From Gammaproteobacteria bacterium MedPE (GTDB lineage Bacteria > Pseudomonadota > Gammaproteobacteria > Enterobacterales > Psychrobiaceae): a stretch of DNA of 64,000 nucleotides. Positions within the stretch are counted from its first letter, which is position 1; every line of letters begins with the position of its first letter. The stretch is taken from contig MPDF01000001.1 of the NCBI GenBank assembly GCA_001874365.1, positions 19,224 to 83,223 of the forward strand, written 5' to 3'. The notes under the pieces were generated by a model. It ran no database searches and had not been told where the DNA came from. It saw only the letters and a program-made list of their open reading frames with translations. Below, piece after piece: positions 28,201 through 36,203 of this stretch. Position numbers and translations under genes: made by a program.

Positions 28201-29229
28201 TTAACACCCCATTTGTTAATGAACTTTAAGATCGAAGAAGTACTTAAGGGACGAAAGAATAAACTCATTGCTCAAGGACGTGATTTAGCAACGCTGCAAG
28301 AAGAGCTCAGTGATAAAGTGGCGAAATCGTTAGTTAAAGTGGCTGACGATGGCATTGAAAAGCAAAATATTACAACATGGGACTTTGGACAATTACCACG
28401 TAGTTATACCAGTAAACGTGGCCAGTTTGAGGTTAAAGCGTACCCGGCTTTGGTAGCGGCCAAAGACAGTGTTGAAATTAAACTTTTTGATAGTGAAGAG
28501 CAGGCGCAAGTAGCGACGCGATTAGGCATGCGAAAGTTACTGCTGTTAAACGTACCATCGCCTATTGCTCATATGCAGCGAACTTTGCCTAACAAAGCTA
28601 AGCTAGGGTTGTACTATCATGGTTTTGGTCAGCTCAATGTGTTGATTGATGACATTATTAGTGCAGCCGTTGATGTCATTGTTGAAAAAAATGATGGAAG
28701 TACAAATAATGAACAAGAGTTCACTTTATTAAAAGATAAGGTGCGCAGTGATTTAGCTGATACAGTGGTGGTTATTGCCCAAGCCGTAGAGCAGTGTTTG
28801 AGTTTGTACAATCAAGTAAACAAAAGGCTTAAAGGTAAGGTAGGGCTTGATATGATCATGGCACATGGCGATATTAAAGCGCAACTTGAAGGGCTTATTT
28901 TCAAAGGGTTTGTCACAGAGCTTGGATTTGAGCGATTGGGGCATTTACAGCGTTATTTGAGTGCAGTCCTTAAGCGTTTAGACAAGTTAGTCATTGACGT
29001 TAATAAAGATCGTCTTGCGATGCTGAGTATTGAACGAGTTTATAAAGACTATCAAGCACTCGTCAATAAACTGCCTAAGCGTAGTCAGATCCCATCGGCA
29101 TTACTTGATATTCGCTGGATGATTGAGGAGCTTCGTGTGTCGTTATTTGCTCAGACCTTAGGTACGCAGTATCCTGTCTCTGAAAAGCGCGTTTCACAGG
29201 CGATTAATGAGTTTAAAAAGAATAATTAA
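25270..29229 (+). CDS. hrpA: ATP-dependent RNA helicase HrpA (DEAH box)
   Basis: Large DEAH-box helicase implicated in mRNA processing and rescue of stalled ribosomes. 1319 residues, near the E. coli length. Walker A is VAGETGSGKTTQLPK (~115), the DEAH box is IIIDEAHERSLNIDF (~205), motif III VITSATID, and motif VI QRKGRCGRVADG. HA2/OB and the long HrpA-specific C-terminal region (DUF3418) follow. The start is TTG at 25270 with no strong Shine-Dalgarno; no ATG is available before the conserved N-terminal region, so the rare start seems real but is the uncertain point. The next gene follows by 26 bp. Confidence 0.95.
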   Translation: MSDQTPATQDASELSNDQIINIIKQQSYHCTLLDGIKLRARLRSLRKIKQSDRITKTLEKISVDCSKALHRYEQRVADVPTVNYPPQLPVSQLQEKIAKAIRNHQVVIVAGETGSGKTTQLPKICLEVGRGLKGMIGHTQPRRLAARSVAERIADEMNCELGDAVGFRVRFADKLNDHSYIKLMTDGILLAEIAHDPFLNRYDTIIIDEAHERSLNIDFLFGYLKRILPKRPDLKVVITSATIDTERFSKHFSDAPVIEVSGRTYPVELRYHIDDGDEDKDQLQSIFDAVDELMDEGDGDILIFMNGEREIRDTSDALSKRKLANTDILPLYARLSYSEQSKIFKTSHKRRIVLATNVAETSLTVPGIRYVIDPGTARISRYSYRTKVQRLPIEKISQASANQRKGRCGRVADGICIRLYSEQDFDARSPFTDPEILRTNLASVILQMVSLGLGHIEAFPFLQAPDSRNVNDGIRLLEEIGALSKEHDKKKQYGDEQLSLSKIGQQISKLPIDPRLARMVIEAQRNGALSQLLIITAGLSLQDPRERPLEHQQKSDSCHQKHLDKTSDFIGFLNLWTHLKTQQQALSNSRFRKLCREEFLNYNRVREWQDLVGQLTQVLQEQGIEVNENDAGFDQIHQSILAGLLSHIGFKESDNEFSGARNSKFHVFPGSALAKKPPKWVMVSELVETSRLFGRVAAKIEPQWIEPLAGDLVKKSYSEAHFEKKRGQVVAFEQVSLFGVVIVAKRKVDYSPIAPSESRELFIRQGLVEGQLASNISFYRHNLNLVSQVEDLEHKSRRRDILVDDNDLYLFYEEALPKHIVNEVQLNSWWRKDGKKIAKSLEFNVDQLMRDSANGVSKNDFPDTWQQGNLTLRVSYNFEPGHLDDGVSIHIPIELLNQIQAVDFDWQVNGLRQEKVIALIKSLPKAIRRNFVPAPNYADACMAAMPVMESTLIEAMSKQLLRMSGVRIGPESWDLNQLTPHLLMNFKIEEVLKGRKNKLIAQGRDLATLQEELSDKVAKSLVKVADDGIEKQNITTWDFGQLPRSYTSKRGQFEVKAYPALVAAKDSVEIKLFDSEEQAQVATRLGMRKLLLLNVPSPIAHMQRTLPNKAKLGLYYHGFGQLNVLIDDIISAAVDVIVEKNDGSTNNEQEFTLLKDKVRSDLADTVVVIAQAVEQCLSLYNQVNKRLKGKVGLDMIMAHGDIKAQLEGLIFKGFVTELGFERLGHLQRYLSAVLKRLDKLVIDVNKDRLAMLSIERVYKDYQALVNKLPKRSQIPSALLDIRWMIEELRVSLFAQTLGTQYPVSEKRVSQAINEFKKNN

Positions 29230-29255
29230 CGTAAATTATCTACAAGGAGAGACTG

Positions 29256-29789
29256 ATGACACTTTCTAAAGGCGCACGAGCACTGACGATTGCTTTTTCA
29301 TTGATGGTACCTTTAATACTTGGTGCGGCAGAGTTAAAAGTTGGCGACGACGCACCTAACTTTTCACTTAAGGCGACCAACGGAAAAACCTATACACTAG
29401 CTCATTATAAAGGCCGACAAGCTGTGGTGTTAGCGTGGTATCCCATGGCGAATACACGTGGTTGCACTATTGAGTGCCTTTCGTTGGTTAAAGACGGGCA
29501 TCTTATTCGCCAATACGACGTTAGTTACTTTATGGCCAGTGTCGACCCACTGGAAGATAATCTTGATTTTGCTAAGAAAACAAAAGCTGATTTCCCAATG
29601 CTAAGCGACCCGACGAAGTCAGTTGCAACAGCTTATGATGTATTGAATTTCTTAGGGTTCGCGAAGCGTTGGACATTCTATATCAATAAAGATGGGAAAA
29701 TTTCAAAAATTGATAAAAATATTCAACCTAAAACTGCAGCGAAAAATATAGCCGATAACTTAAATTTATTGGGTTTTAAATCACGATAG
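29256..29789 (+). CDS. exported peroxiredoxin (AhpC/TSA, Bcp-like)
   Basis: Thiol peroxidase of 177 residues with an N-terminal signal peptide (GARALTIAFSLMVPLILGAA), so it should act in the periplasm. The thioredoxin-like peroxiredoxin fold is clear: VGDDAPNFSLKATNGKTYTL, then WYPMANTRGCTIECLSL with the peroxidatic Cys in the usual place (family PxxxTPGCTxE; here NTRGCTIE). A second Cys four residues later gives a CX3C pair, a candidate resolving Cys. The RBS is AAGGAGAG. It lies 26 bp after hrpA, likely co-transcribed. A hairpin lies after the stop. Confidence 0.88.
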   Translation: MTLSKGARALTIAFSLMVPLILGAAELKVGDDAPNFSLKATNGKTYTLAHYKGRQAVVLAWYPMANTRGCTIECLSLVKDGHLIRQYDVSYFMASVDPLEDNLDFAKKTKADFPMLSDPTKSVATAYDVLNFLGFAKRWTFYINKDGKISKIDKNIQPKTAAKNIADNLNLLGFKSR

Positions 29790-29794
29790 ATGAT

Positions 29795-29814
29795 AGCCCT
29801 CGTTTAAGAGGGCT
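29795..29814. terminator. hairpin between convergent peroxiredoxin and kinase genes
   Basis: Arms AGCCCTC and GAGGGCT with loop GTTTAA. No T run on either side, so it is a weak terminator. Confidence 0.5.
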
Positions 29815-29822
29815 AACTGACA

Positions 29823-31694
29823 CTAGGGGAGTGTAATAGTAATAGAAGTCCCATTGTATTCTTGACTTTCAATTGCAATTTCACCTTTTAGCTTTTCTGT
29901 GATTAGCTGATAGGTATTTGCCATGCCGATACCGACATATCCTCGGTCAGACTTCGTGGTATAAAAAGGTTCGAATACTCGTGCAAGAGTTTCATCTGTC
30001 ATTCCCTTGCCGTTATCGTTGAACTTAATGACGGCACCACCATTTGGTGTACCGTCGACACTTATGGCTATTTTTCCTTTTCCTTTGTTGTCGAAACCAT
30101 GTTTTATGGCGTTGTTAAGTAAATTAATCAAAATTAACGCAATGTAGCTTGGTACCGAATCGATCTTTAATTTGTTCTCACCTGAATAAGTATATCCAAT
30201 TTTACTTTGATTAAATTCAAAGTCATAAAGCATTACGATCTTTCTAATATATTCAACGACATCCAAAGTTATAACGTCATGTTCGTCTTGATCTGCTGCA
30301 ACTATGTTGAAGTTTTCAAGTAGGGTAATTGCTTCTTGTAGCGCTAAACATCCCTGCTTGTTACCAGAGGCTTCAAATTGTTCCTGAATCTCGTCCAACG
30401 ATAATCCAACCGCATAGGTTAAATCTGTCGCGACATATCCAAGAGCAGCAACGTTTTCTGATTTCAATAATTGTGCTTCTCTTTCCGCCAGTAATTTATC
30501 ATCTACAGCAGGCAGCGCCGGTGGTGCACTCGATTGAGATTTAGTTTTTGTCCACAGTAGATAAAGTCCAGCGATGCTTGCCAACAACGCTGCTAACATG
30601 CACCAAAATAGCCATTGATAGGGCGTATTGTCATTTTTAATTAAGTTGAGCTCGTTAATCTTCGTCGTGAGCTCTGTGTTTTTCACTTCCTGCGCTTTAA
30701 TGTCAGTAGAAAGTTTTTCAATCAGTTTGTCTTGCTCTGCGGCTTTAACATCTTGCGCTTCTTTAGATGATTCCTGTCCTGAGTTATCTAATACTTGCTG
30801 CGTGTCTGTATTCTCGTTATTTGTTGCTATCAACAGTGCATTGGACTTTTCTAAGTCTGATTTTAACTGTTCAATTTCTTGCTCTTTTGTTTTAAGCATC
30901 AAATCTTTTTCAGCGCTTACTTGCTGCACGACTTTCAACGATTGCGCTTCTTTGTTTAAATCACTTTGAATTTTAGTGGATTTTTTGTTACTGGATTTTA
31001 GCGCTTTCTCAAGCGTTGAAATTCGCGAAATCTGCTTAGCTAACTTTGTTTCAAGTGCCAATAGTGTTTCTGTTTTCGTTAATTCATCATTAATTTCTTG
31101 TTCACGTTGTCGTTGTCGAAGAAGGGTGGGGCTTTCAGATAAAATAGCTTCTTCTTCTGATGTTGAGAGAAAGTTAAGGTCTGGAACAATTAATTTCGTA
31201 GCCTTTATGTTTGGATTGACAACATTAACACCTATGCGATTGTTTAAAGTAGTCGTTTCGATATTGATCATAGTTGTCGCTAAGTTTTTGCTATCGTCAC
31301 TCAGAATTAAAGTGTCAAAACTGCGCATTAATCGGGTCGCAAGACGTTTTGATTGGTTTCTATTCGGTTTCGTTATATAAAGAATGTTTGTATTTTTTCC
31401 TGTTGCAAAATCAGTAATTAATTCCACGGAAATATCTTTGTCTTTTACCCCTTTATCTGCAAAGTATTCACTAAAATAGCGATGCATATCTTCATCTTCA
31501 TAAACACCGATGACAAACGATGCCTGCTCTTGTTCATTAGGCCACGTGATATGTTTGGCTAATTTACTAACAATGACAGCTTTTTGCTGATTCAGTGAAT
31601 TACTCACTGCTCGAGCGTGACCGTTTGACATAAAGAAGAAGCAGAATGCTAAGGTCGCAATACTAGTGTATAGCCCATTGAACCTAGTGGTCAT
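29823..31694 (-). CDS. YfiR-domain histidine-kinase-like membrane sensor, atypical
   Basis: A 623-residue protein. A signal peptide (~1-28) is followed by a periplasmic YfiR/DUF4154 domain (~35-180; KAVIVSKLAKHITWPNE, TLILSDDSKNLATTMINIE), a long coiled coil (~195-345), one transmembrane helix (WLFWCMLAALLASIAGLYLLW), a short second helix and a C-terminal HATPase domain. The ATPase boxes look intact: LINLLNNAIKHGF, FNDNGKGM, FEPFYTTKSDRGYVGIGMANTYQL. The dimerisation helix NVAALGYVATDLTYAVG aligns with the H-box of kinases carrying LVAGVAHEINNP, but the phospho-acceptor His is replaced by Tyr. No response regulator is adjacent. It may be a pseudokinase or ATP-dependent switch (inference). Confidence 0.8.
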   Translation of the reverse strand: MTTRFNGLYTSIATLAFCFFFMSNGHARAVSNSLNQQKAVIVSKLAKHITWPNEQEQASFVIGVYEDEDMHRYFSEYFADKGVKDKDISVELITDFATGKNTNILYITKPNRNQSKRLATRLMRSFDTLILSDDSKNLATTMINIETTTLNNRIGVNVVNPNIKATKLIVPDLNFLSTSEEEAILSESPTLLRQRQREQEINDELTKTETLLALETKLAKQISRISTLEKALKSSNKKSTKIQSDLNKEAQSLKVVQQVSAEKDLMLKTKEQEIEQLKSDLEKSNALLIATNNENTDTQQVLDNSGQESSKEAQDVKAAEQDKLIEKLSTDIKAQEVKNTELTTKINELNLIKNDNTPYQWLFWCMLAALLASIAGLYLLWTKTKSQSSAPPALPAVDDKLLAEREAQLLKSENVAALGYVATDLTYAVGLSLDEIQEQFEASGNKQGCLALQEAITLLENFNIVAADQDEHDVITLDVVEYIRKIVMLYDFEFNQSKIGYTYSGENKLKIDSVPSYIALILINLLNNAIKHGFDNKGKGKIAISVDGTPNGGAVIKFNDNGKGMTDETLARVFEPFYTTKSDRGYVGIGMANTYQLITEKLKGEIAIESQEYNGTSITITLP

Positions 31695-31920
31695 AATTAA
31701 TCCTATATTATGATATTTGAATGCGAAACATCTTACTTATAACCTGCCTTAATTCAATCTTTTAATGTGGTAATTTTAAAAATTTAGTTCTTTTGTATGG
31801 TTTGTGTTACCGAGTTATTCGTTAGGCACGCTGTTTTGACATTTTTCAGTATCACTTGCGCACTTAATGGAGGCAGGGTATAACCACTTAATATGATTAT
31901 AGGGCCATTAAATACTAAGT

Positions 31921-32526
31921 ATGATTACTAATTTTTTACGCATCGCTGTGGCATGTATTTTTCTTACGGGCTGCGCACAAAGCAAAATTGGAGTGCAGAG
32001 CAACGAAAATGATGCTAATGCAAAACTTGATGATGTGGCTAGTGAAACAAAACGATGGTCGTTAAACGTCTGGCGTATTGGTCAGCAAAATTTTGACGTG
32101 ACATTCTATGCACCTCAGGTGTCGATTGAGAGGTTAGTTGATAAGCGCGAACGTTATTATCGATTAGAACGACATCAACGATTTTCGGTGTCATTAAATT
32201 TTGCAAAACCGAATTGTGCTGGTGAGCAAAATGCACAAGCGCATATCAAGTGTTTAATCGGAAAGATAAAACATAACCCGCATCTGAAAATTGATGAAAA
32301 CACGATCTCTCAGACAGCCCATAAAGACGGCCAAATATTGACGTATATGTCAATCATTGGCAAGGGTGCTCATAAAATGAAAATCATTAACACGCATGTT
32401 GTATTTGAGCACTCTGGACATTGGGGGGATCTTCATGCGTCGATACTTCAGCCAAATCATCGTGAATTTTTAACGATGTTAAAATTTCCAAGTCTGGTGT
32501 CTATTAATACTAATCGCATTCAGTAA
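31921..32526 (+). CDS. putative lipoprotein of unknown function
   Basis: A 201-residue protein with a lipoprotein signal: MITNFLRIAVACIFLTGCAQSK, lipobox LTGC and lipidated Cys at 18. +2 is Ala, so outer-membrane sorting is expected. The mature part (RWSLNVWRIGQQNFDVTFYAPQVS, HMKIINTHVVFEHSGHWGDLHAS-like strands) is not a family I recognise. It stands alone behind an AT-rich promoter-like stretch. The last residues (INTNRIQ) and the stop codon fall inside the left end of a dispersed repeat, so the original C-terminus may have been altered. It is divergent from the kinase gene. Confidence 0.7.
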   Translation: MITNFLRIAVACIFLTGCAQSKIGVQSNENDANAKLDDVASETKRWSLNVWRIGQQNFDVTFYAPQVSIERLVDKRERYYRLERHQRFSVSLNFAKPNCAGEQNAQAHIKCLIGKIKHNPHLKIDENTISQTAHKDGQILTYMSIIGKGAHKMKIINTHVVFEHSGHWGDLHASILQPNHREFLTMLKFPSLVSINTNRIQ

Positions 32527-32714
32527 GTGCTTTTGTTGTGCTTAGGGAAAATAGACTAGAACAAGGCGCTCGATTGATTTCGACATGGATGTAGATATTA
32601 GGGCAACGCAGGAGCAGATTGCCGGCTAATAGCTGGCTATTAGGATTGAGAGCAACGATGTTTGAGGTTATTTTAGCAAGCACCAGTGGGCAAATATTTA
32701 ATGCAATTGGTATA
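32505..32714. repeat. dispersed MITE-like repeat, copy A
   Basis: About 210 bp. The left end (TTAATACTAATCGCATTCAG) is a degraded form of the TAATACCAATTGCATTAAAT end of copy C. Internal blocks TTGTGCT, AGGATTGAGAGCAACG and the right end ATTTAATGCAATTGGTATA match the other copies. The left end overlaps the 3' end of the lipoprotein gene. Contains no ORF of its own, so it would be mobilised in trans if at all. Confidence 0.75.
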
Positions 32715-32768
32715 GTGAAAGCGATGAGCCATAAACGCCTAAATGTGAAGGCGTTTATGGCTGTAGTG

Positions 32769-34124
32769 TTAAGCGTACTTTGTCGCTAGATGTTGATAGA
32801 CCGTTCTAACGCCGAATGCTTCGCCGCCAATTGGTCGACCTGCTAATGCTCGGACATTCCAAGCCATAATATCAAAATGAAGCCAATCAGTATGATCTTG
32901 GGTAAATTCTTGAAGGTAAAGCGCTGCTGTAATACCGCCGCCGAATGGACCTATTGCACAGTTGCTTATATCGGCAACATGACTTTTAAGCAGACTTTTA
33001 TAGGGCTTATGAAGTGGCATCTGCCAAACAGGATCACTGTTTGTCAACCCTTGTGCTAATAACGCATTCGCTGTGTGCTGATTGCTAGCGAAGAACCCTG
33101 GTAGCTCAGTGCCCAGGCCGACACGCATTGCCCCTGTTAAGGTTGCAAAATCAATTAACATCTCCGGTTGCTCTGTAATGGCTTCGCTAATGGCGTCACA
33201 AAGTACCAAACGACCTTCAGCATCGGTGTTGTCTATTTCAACGGTGATACCTGCGCGGGTCGTGATAACATCGCCCGGACGTAATGCATTTGCCGATACG
33301 GCGTTCTCAACTGCTGGAATAAGTACGCGTAATTGCACAGGCAAATCATTACCCATAATCAATTGAGCCAGACCAAGGACGTGGGCAGCACCGCCCATGT
33401 CTTTTTTCATATTTCGCATGCCGGCCGCTGGTTTTAGATCGAGGCCACCGCTGTCAAAACAAACACCTTTACCAACTAATGTAACTTTCGGAGCGTTTTT
33501 GTCGCCCCAGCGTAAATCGATGAGTTGTGGTGTATTATCACTCGCTCGACCAACTGCGTGAATGGTTGGGTAATTTTTATCGATTAATTCATCACCGATA
33601 ATTTGAGTCACTTCACCGCCATATTCTGCCGTAAGAGATTGTGCAATTTTCGCAATATCTTGTGGCATCATGTCGGCGGCTGGGGTGTTAACCATATCGC
33701 GAACCAATGATTGTGCGCGATTATCTAACATTACTTGATTAACCAGTGCTTCGTTGGAAATCAATAAACTTGGTTGTGCCTTCTTGTTCTTCTTGTAATG
33801 GTTGAAATCGTAGCAACCTGCTAACCAACCAAAAGCAATCGCCTCATGGTGCATTGAGTCTGCAACTAATGTATAGACCAATGGAGGAAGGACACTCGCC
33901 AATTGACCACATGCAAAGAAGTCACTTAAGTCCGCCGCTACATAGATTGCCATCGCTAAATCACCGTTGGAACCCGGTATTAAGCTGACGTCAGAGGCTT
34001 TAAAGTTTGTGTTCTTGAGCCATTGTATCGTTGCATTCTCTTGGAGAGAAAGCCAATTTTCATATTGGTTTTCTTGAACGATATGCAATGGAATAGATGG
34101 TTGTTCGCTGCTAGTGACAAGCAT
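32769..34124 (-). CDS. leucyl aminopeptidase family protein (peptidase M17)
   Basis: Cytoplasmic two-metal aminopeptidase of 451 residues, shorter than PepA (~500) and closer to the PepB/M17-like branch. Metal and catalytic motifs are present: VGKGVCFDSGGLDLKP, MKKDMGGAAHVLGLA, and the signature NTDAEGRLVLCDAI. The N-terminal domain is reduced relative to PepA. It stands alone, divergent from lysO, whose start is 105 bp away. Peptide turnover is a safe role; substrate preference cannot be read from the sequence. Confidence 0.9.
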   Translation of the reverse strand: MLVTSSEQPSIPLHIVQENQYENWLSLQENATIQWLKNTNFKASDVSLIPGSNGDLAMAIYVAADLSDFFACGQLASVLPPLVYTLVADSMHHEAIAFGWLAGCYDFNHYKKNKKAQPSLLISNEALVNQVMLDNRAQSLVRDMVNTPAADMMPQDIAKIAQSLTAEYGGEVTQIIGDELIDKNYPTIHAVGRASDNTPQLIDLRWGDKNAPKVTLVGKGVCFDSGGLDLKPAAGMRNMKKDMGGAAHVLGLAQLIMGNDLPVQLRVLIPAVENAVSANALRPGDVITTRAGITVEIDNTDAEGRLVLCDAISEAITEQPEMLIDFATLTGAMRVGLGTELPGFFASNQHTANALLAQGLTNSDPVWQMPLHKPYKSLLKSHVADISNCAIGPFGGGITAALYLQEFTQDHTDWLHFDIMAWNVRALAGRPIGGEAFGVRTVYQHLATKYA

Positions 34125-34229
34125 GAAGCGTCCTTATAGTTTATTTTTCATTAAATTACATATCATTATACCTGAAAAAATATCTCTGGTAGGGGTATAA
34201 TCCGTGTTTTATTGTCGTTTGAGAAAATC

Positions 34230-35132
34230 ATGTATTTTGATTTGTTGTTTATTTTATTGCCATTAGTACTTGGCTATTTAGTCGTTGTTCAATCCGAATC
34301 TTGGTTACATCGCGTCAATCAATATTGCGGTTACATGGTGTATTTTATTCTTTTTCTTATGGGAATAAGTTTAAGCTTAATTGACAATTTTTCGGCGAAT
34401 GCGTCTCAGGTAGTTTGGCATGCTGCGGTCTTTATGGTTGCTATTTTAGGTGCGAACTTGATTGGGTTGTATGTTCTTGATCGTTGGCATCGTCAACGGA
34501 TACAACAGACACGGGATGTACAAATCGACAAGTTACCGATGATAATCGAATCCATATCCTTACTGGGTGTTGTAGCGCTTGGTTTTGTCATTGGGCTATT
34601 TTTCTCGCTTGATAAAGCAATTATTGATAGTGCTAGTGAGTGGGCATTGATGGTCTTGTTAGCACTTATTGGCATCTCTTTACGTAACAGCGGCATTGCG
34701 CTGCGTGAGATCGTTTTAAATAAAAGCGGAATGCAAATCGCCATAGTGGTGATGATAACTTCTTGGTTGGGTGGCAGTGCTGCTGCGAAGCTCGTCGGCC
34801 TCCCGGCGCTTCATGGTTTAGCGGTGAGCTCGGGGTTCGGTTGGTATTCATTGTCGGGAATCCTTATTAGTGATGGTATTTCGCCGCTCCTTGGCGCGGT
34901 AGCATTGATAAGTGATCTTGGAAGAGAATTAGTGGCGATTTTTGTTATTCCCCTAATGATTGCTGCGAAGCGTCATAGTGCGATTGGGATCGGAGGCGCC
35001 ACGTCAATGGATTTTACGTTGCCGATTATTCAAAAAACCGGTGGTAGTGACGCTGTGCCAATAGCCATTGTTAGTGGATTTATTTTGAGCGTGATGGCGC
35101 CGCTATGCATGCTATTTTTTATTAACTTCTGA
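34230..35132 (+). CDS. lysO: lysine exporter LysO family
   Basis: Inner-membrane L-lysine exporter. 300 residues from ATG 34230 (MYFDLLFILLPLVLGYLVV), which aligns with the E. coli LysO start; the in-frame TTG 18 bases upstream overlaps the probable RBS (GAGAAAATC). About eight hydrophobic helices. Family-typical segments are YFILFLMGISLSLIDN, LALIGISLRNSGIALREIVLNKSGM, GLAVSSGFGWYSLSGILISD and ATSMDFTLPIIQKTGG. In E. coli the gene is under ArgP control; no regulator is nearby here. A 10-bp-stem hairpin follows. Confidence 0.92.
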   Translation: MYFDLLFILLPLVLGYLVVVQSESWLHRVNQYCGYMVYFILFLMGISLSLIDNFSANASQVVWHAAVFMVAILGANLIGLYVLDRWHRQRIQQTRDVQIDKLPMIIESISLLGVVALGFVIGLFFSLDKAIIDSASEWALMVLLALIGISLRNSGIALREIVLNKSGMQIAIVVMITSWLGGSAAAKLVGLPALHGLAVSSGFGWYSLSGILISDGISPLLGAVALISDLGRELVAIFVIPLMIAAKRHSAIGIGGATSMDFTLPIIQKTGGSDAVPIAIVSGFILSVMAPLCMLFFINF

Positions 35133-35146
35133 TATATCCATATTGA

Positions 35147-35169
35147 GCCTAACCGACTCTCGGTTAGGC
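35147..35169 (+). terminator. hairpin after lysO
   Basis: Perfect 10-bp arms GCCTAACCGA and TCGGTTAGGC with a 3-nt loop. There is no T run behind it. Confidence 0.55.
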
Positions 35170-35333
35170 AGTCCCGCATTTCATGTCTCTGTGTTAACCT
35201 GAATCCCCCTTACCTCAACGTCAACTTTAAACTACATAATTGTTTGTTAAATATACTAACGTCTAATTTTTATCCTGTACTAACACCGTATTATCGATAT
35301 TGCTTTACCAAAACGTAACATAATTGATATTTA

Positions 35334-35345
35334 GTTTACGTAAAC
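35334..35345. promoter_or_regulatory. palindromic operator candidate before the ABC importer/ligase operon
   Basis: GTTTACGTAAAC, a perfect 12-bp palindrome 58 bp before the first gene, in an AT-rich promoter-like region. Size and symmetry suit a TetR-type repressor; none is encoded nearby. Confidence 0.45.
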
Positions 35346-35402
35346 GTTAATGGTGCAATAACTAGATAAGAGCACCCAACCGTCTAGGAAGAGGAGGCGT
35401 AA

Positions 35403-36200
35403 GTGGCAGAATCTATATTAGATGTTAATAACATTTCATTAGCATTTGGGGGTGTAAAAGCCTTAACTGATGTAAGTTTTTCGGTGAAAAAAGGGAGCGT
35501 TTTTTCAATTATCGGTCCTAATGGCGCTGGAAAAACGAGCATGTTGAATTGTATTTCTGGTCGGTATCAACCGCAAGAAGGCGCGATTAAATTTGACGGA
35601 AAAATAGTAACTAATCTCAGACCCAACGACCGAGCAAACCTTGGCATGGGACGAACCTTTCAAAACCTCGCGCTGTTTGGACACATGTCTGTGCTCGATA
35701 ACATCATGGTGGGACGTCACCATCTACTTAAAAACAATTGGGTGACAGGACCATTATATTGGCTATCGGGGGCGCAAAAGGAAGAATTGGCTCATCGACG
35801 TCATGTTGAAGAAATTATCGACTTTCTGGAAATATCTCATATTCGAAAATCTACCGCAGGCACGCTCTCATATGGCCTTCGCAAACGTGTTGAGTTAGCT
35901 CGAGCGATGGCGCTAAAGCCGAAAATGATTTTACTCGATGAGCCAATGGCGGGGATGAACTTAGAAGAGAAGGAGGATATGGCTCGCTATATTCTTGATC
36001 TCAATGAAGAGTTCGGTATCACCGTCGTGATGATTGAGCATGATATGGGGGTAGTTATGGATATTTCTCATCAAGTGATGGTACTTGATTTTGGTAAGAA
36101 ATTGATCAGCGGCGATCCGGAAATGGTGATGGCTGATCCCCACGTTAAACGTGCTTATTTAGGCGAAGAAGTGGACGAATCTGAGGCGGTTGGAGCTTAG
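35403..36200 (+). CDS. branched-chain-type ABC importer ATPase (LivG-like)
   Basis: ATP-hydrolysing subunit at the cytoplasmic face of the importer encoded by this operon. 265 residues with Walker A IGPNGAGKTSMLN, Q-loop region GRTFQNLALF, signature TLSYGLRKRVELARAM, Walker B MILLDEPMAGMNL, and the H-loop IEHDMGVVMD. The extended region between Walker A and the signature is typical of LivG. The start is GTG 35403 behind a very strong RBS (GAAGAGGAGG). The acyl-CoA ligase gene starts 4 bp after its stop, so the two are co-translated. Substrate is unknown. Confidence 0.93.
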   Translation: MAESILDVNNISLAFGGVKALTDVSFSVKKGSVFSIIGPNGAGKTSMLNCISGRYQPQEGAIKFDGKIVTNLRPNDRANLGMGRTFQNLALFGHMSVLDNIMVGRHHLLKNNWVTGPLYWLSGAQKEELAHRRHVEEIIDFLEISHIRKSTAGTLSYGLRKRVELARAMALKPKMILLDEPMAGMNLEEKEDMARYILDLNEEFGITVVMIEHDMGVVMDISHQVMVLDFGKKLISGDPEMVMADPHVKRAYLGEEVDESEAVGA

Positions 36201-36203
36201 AAC

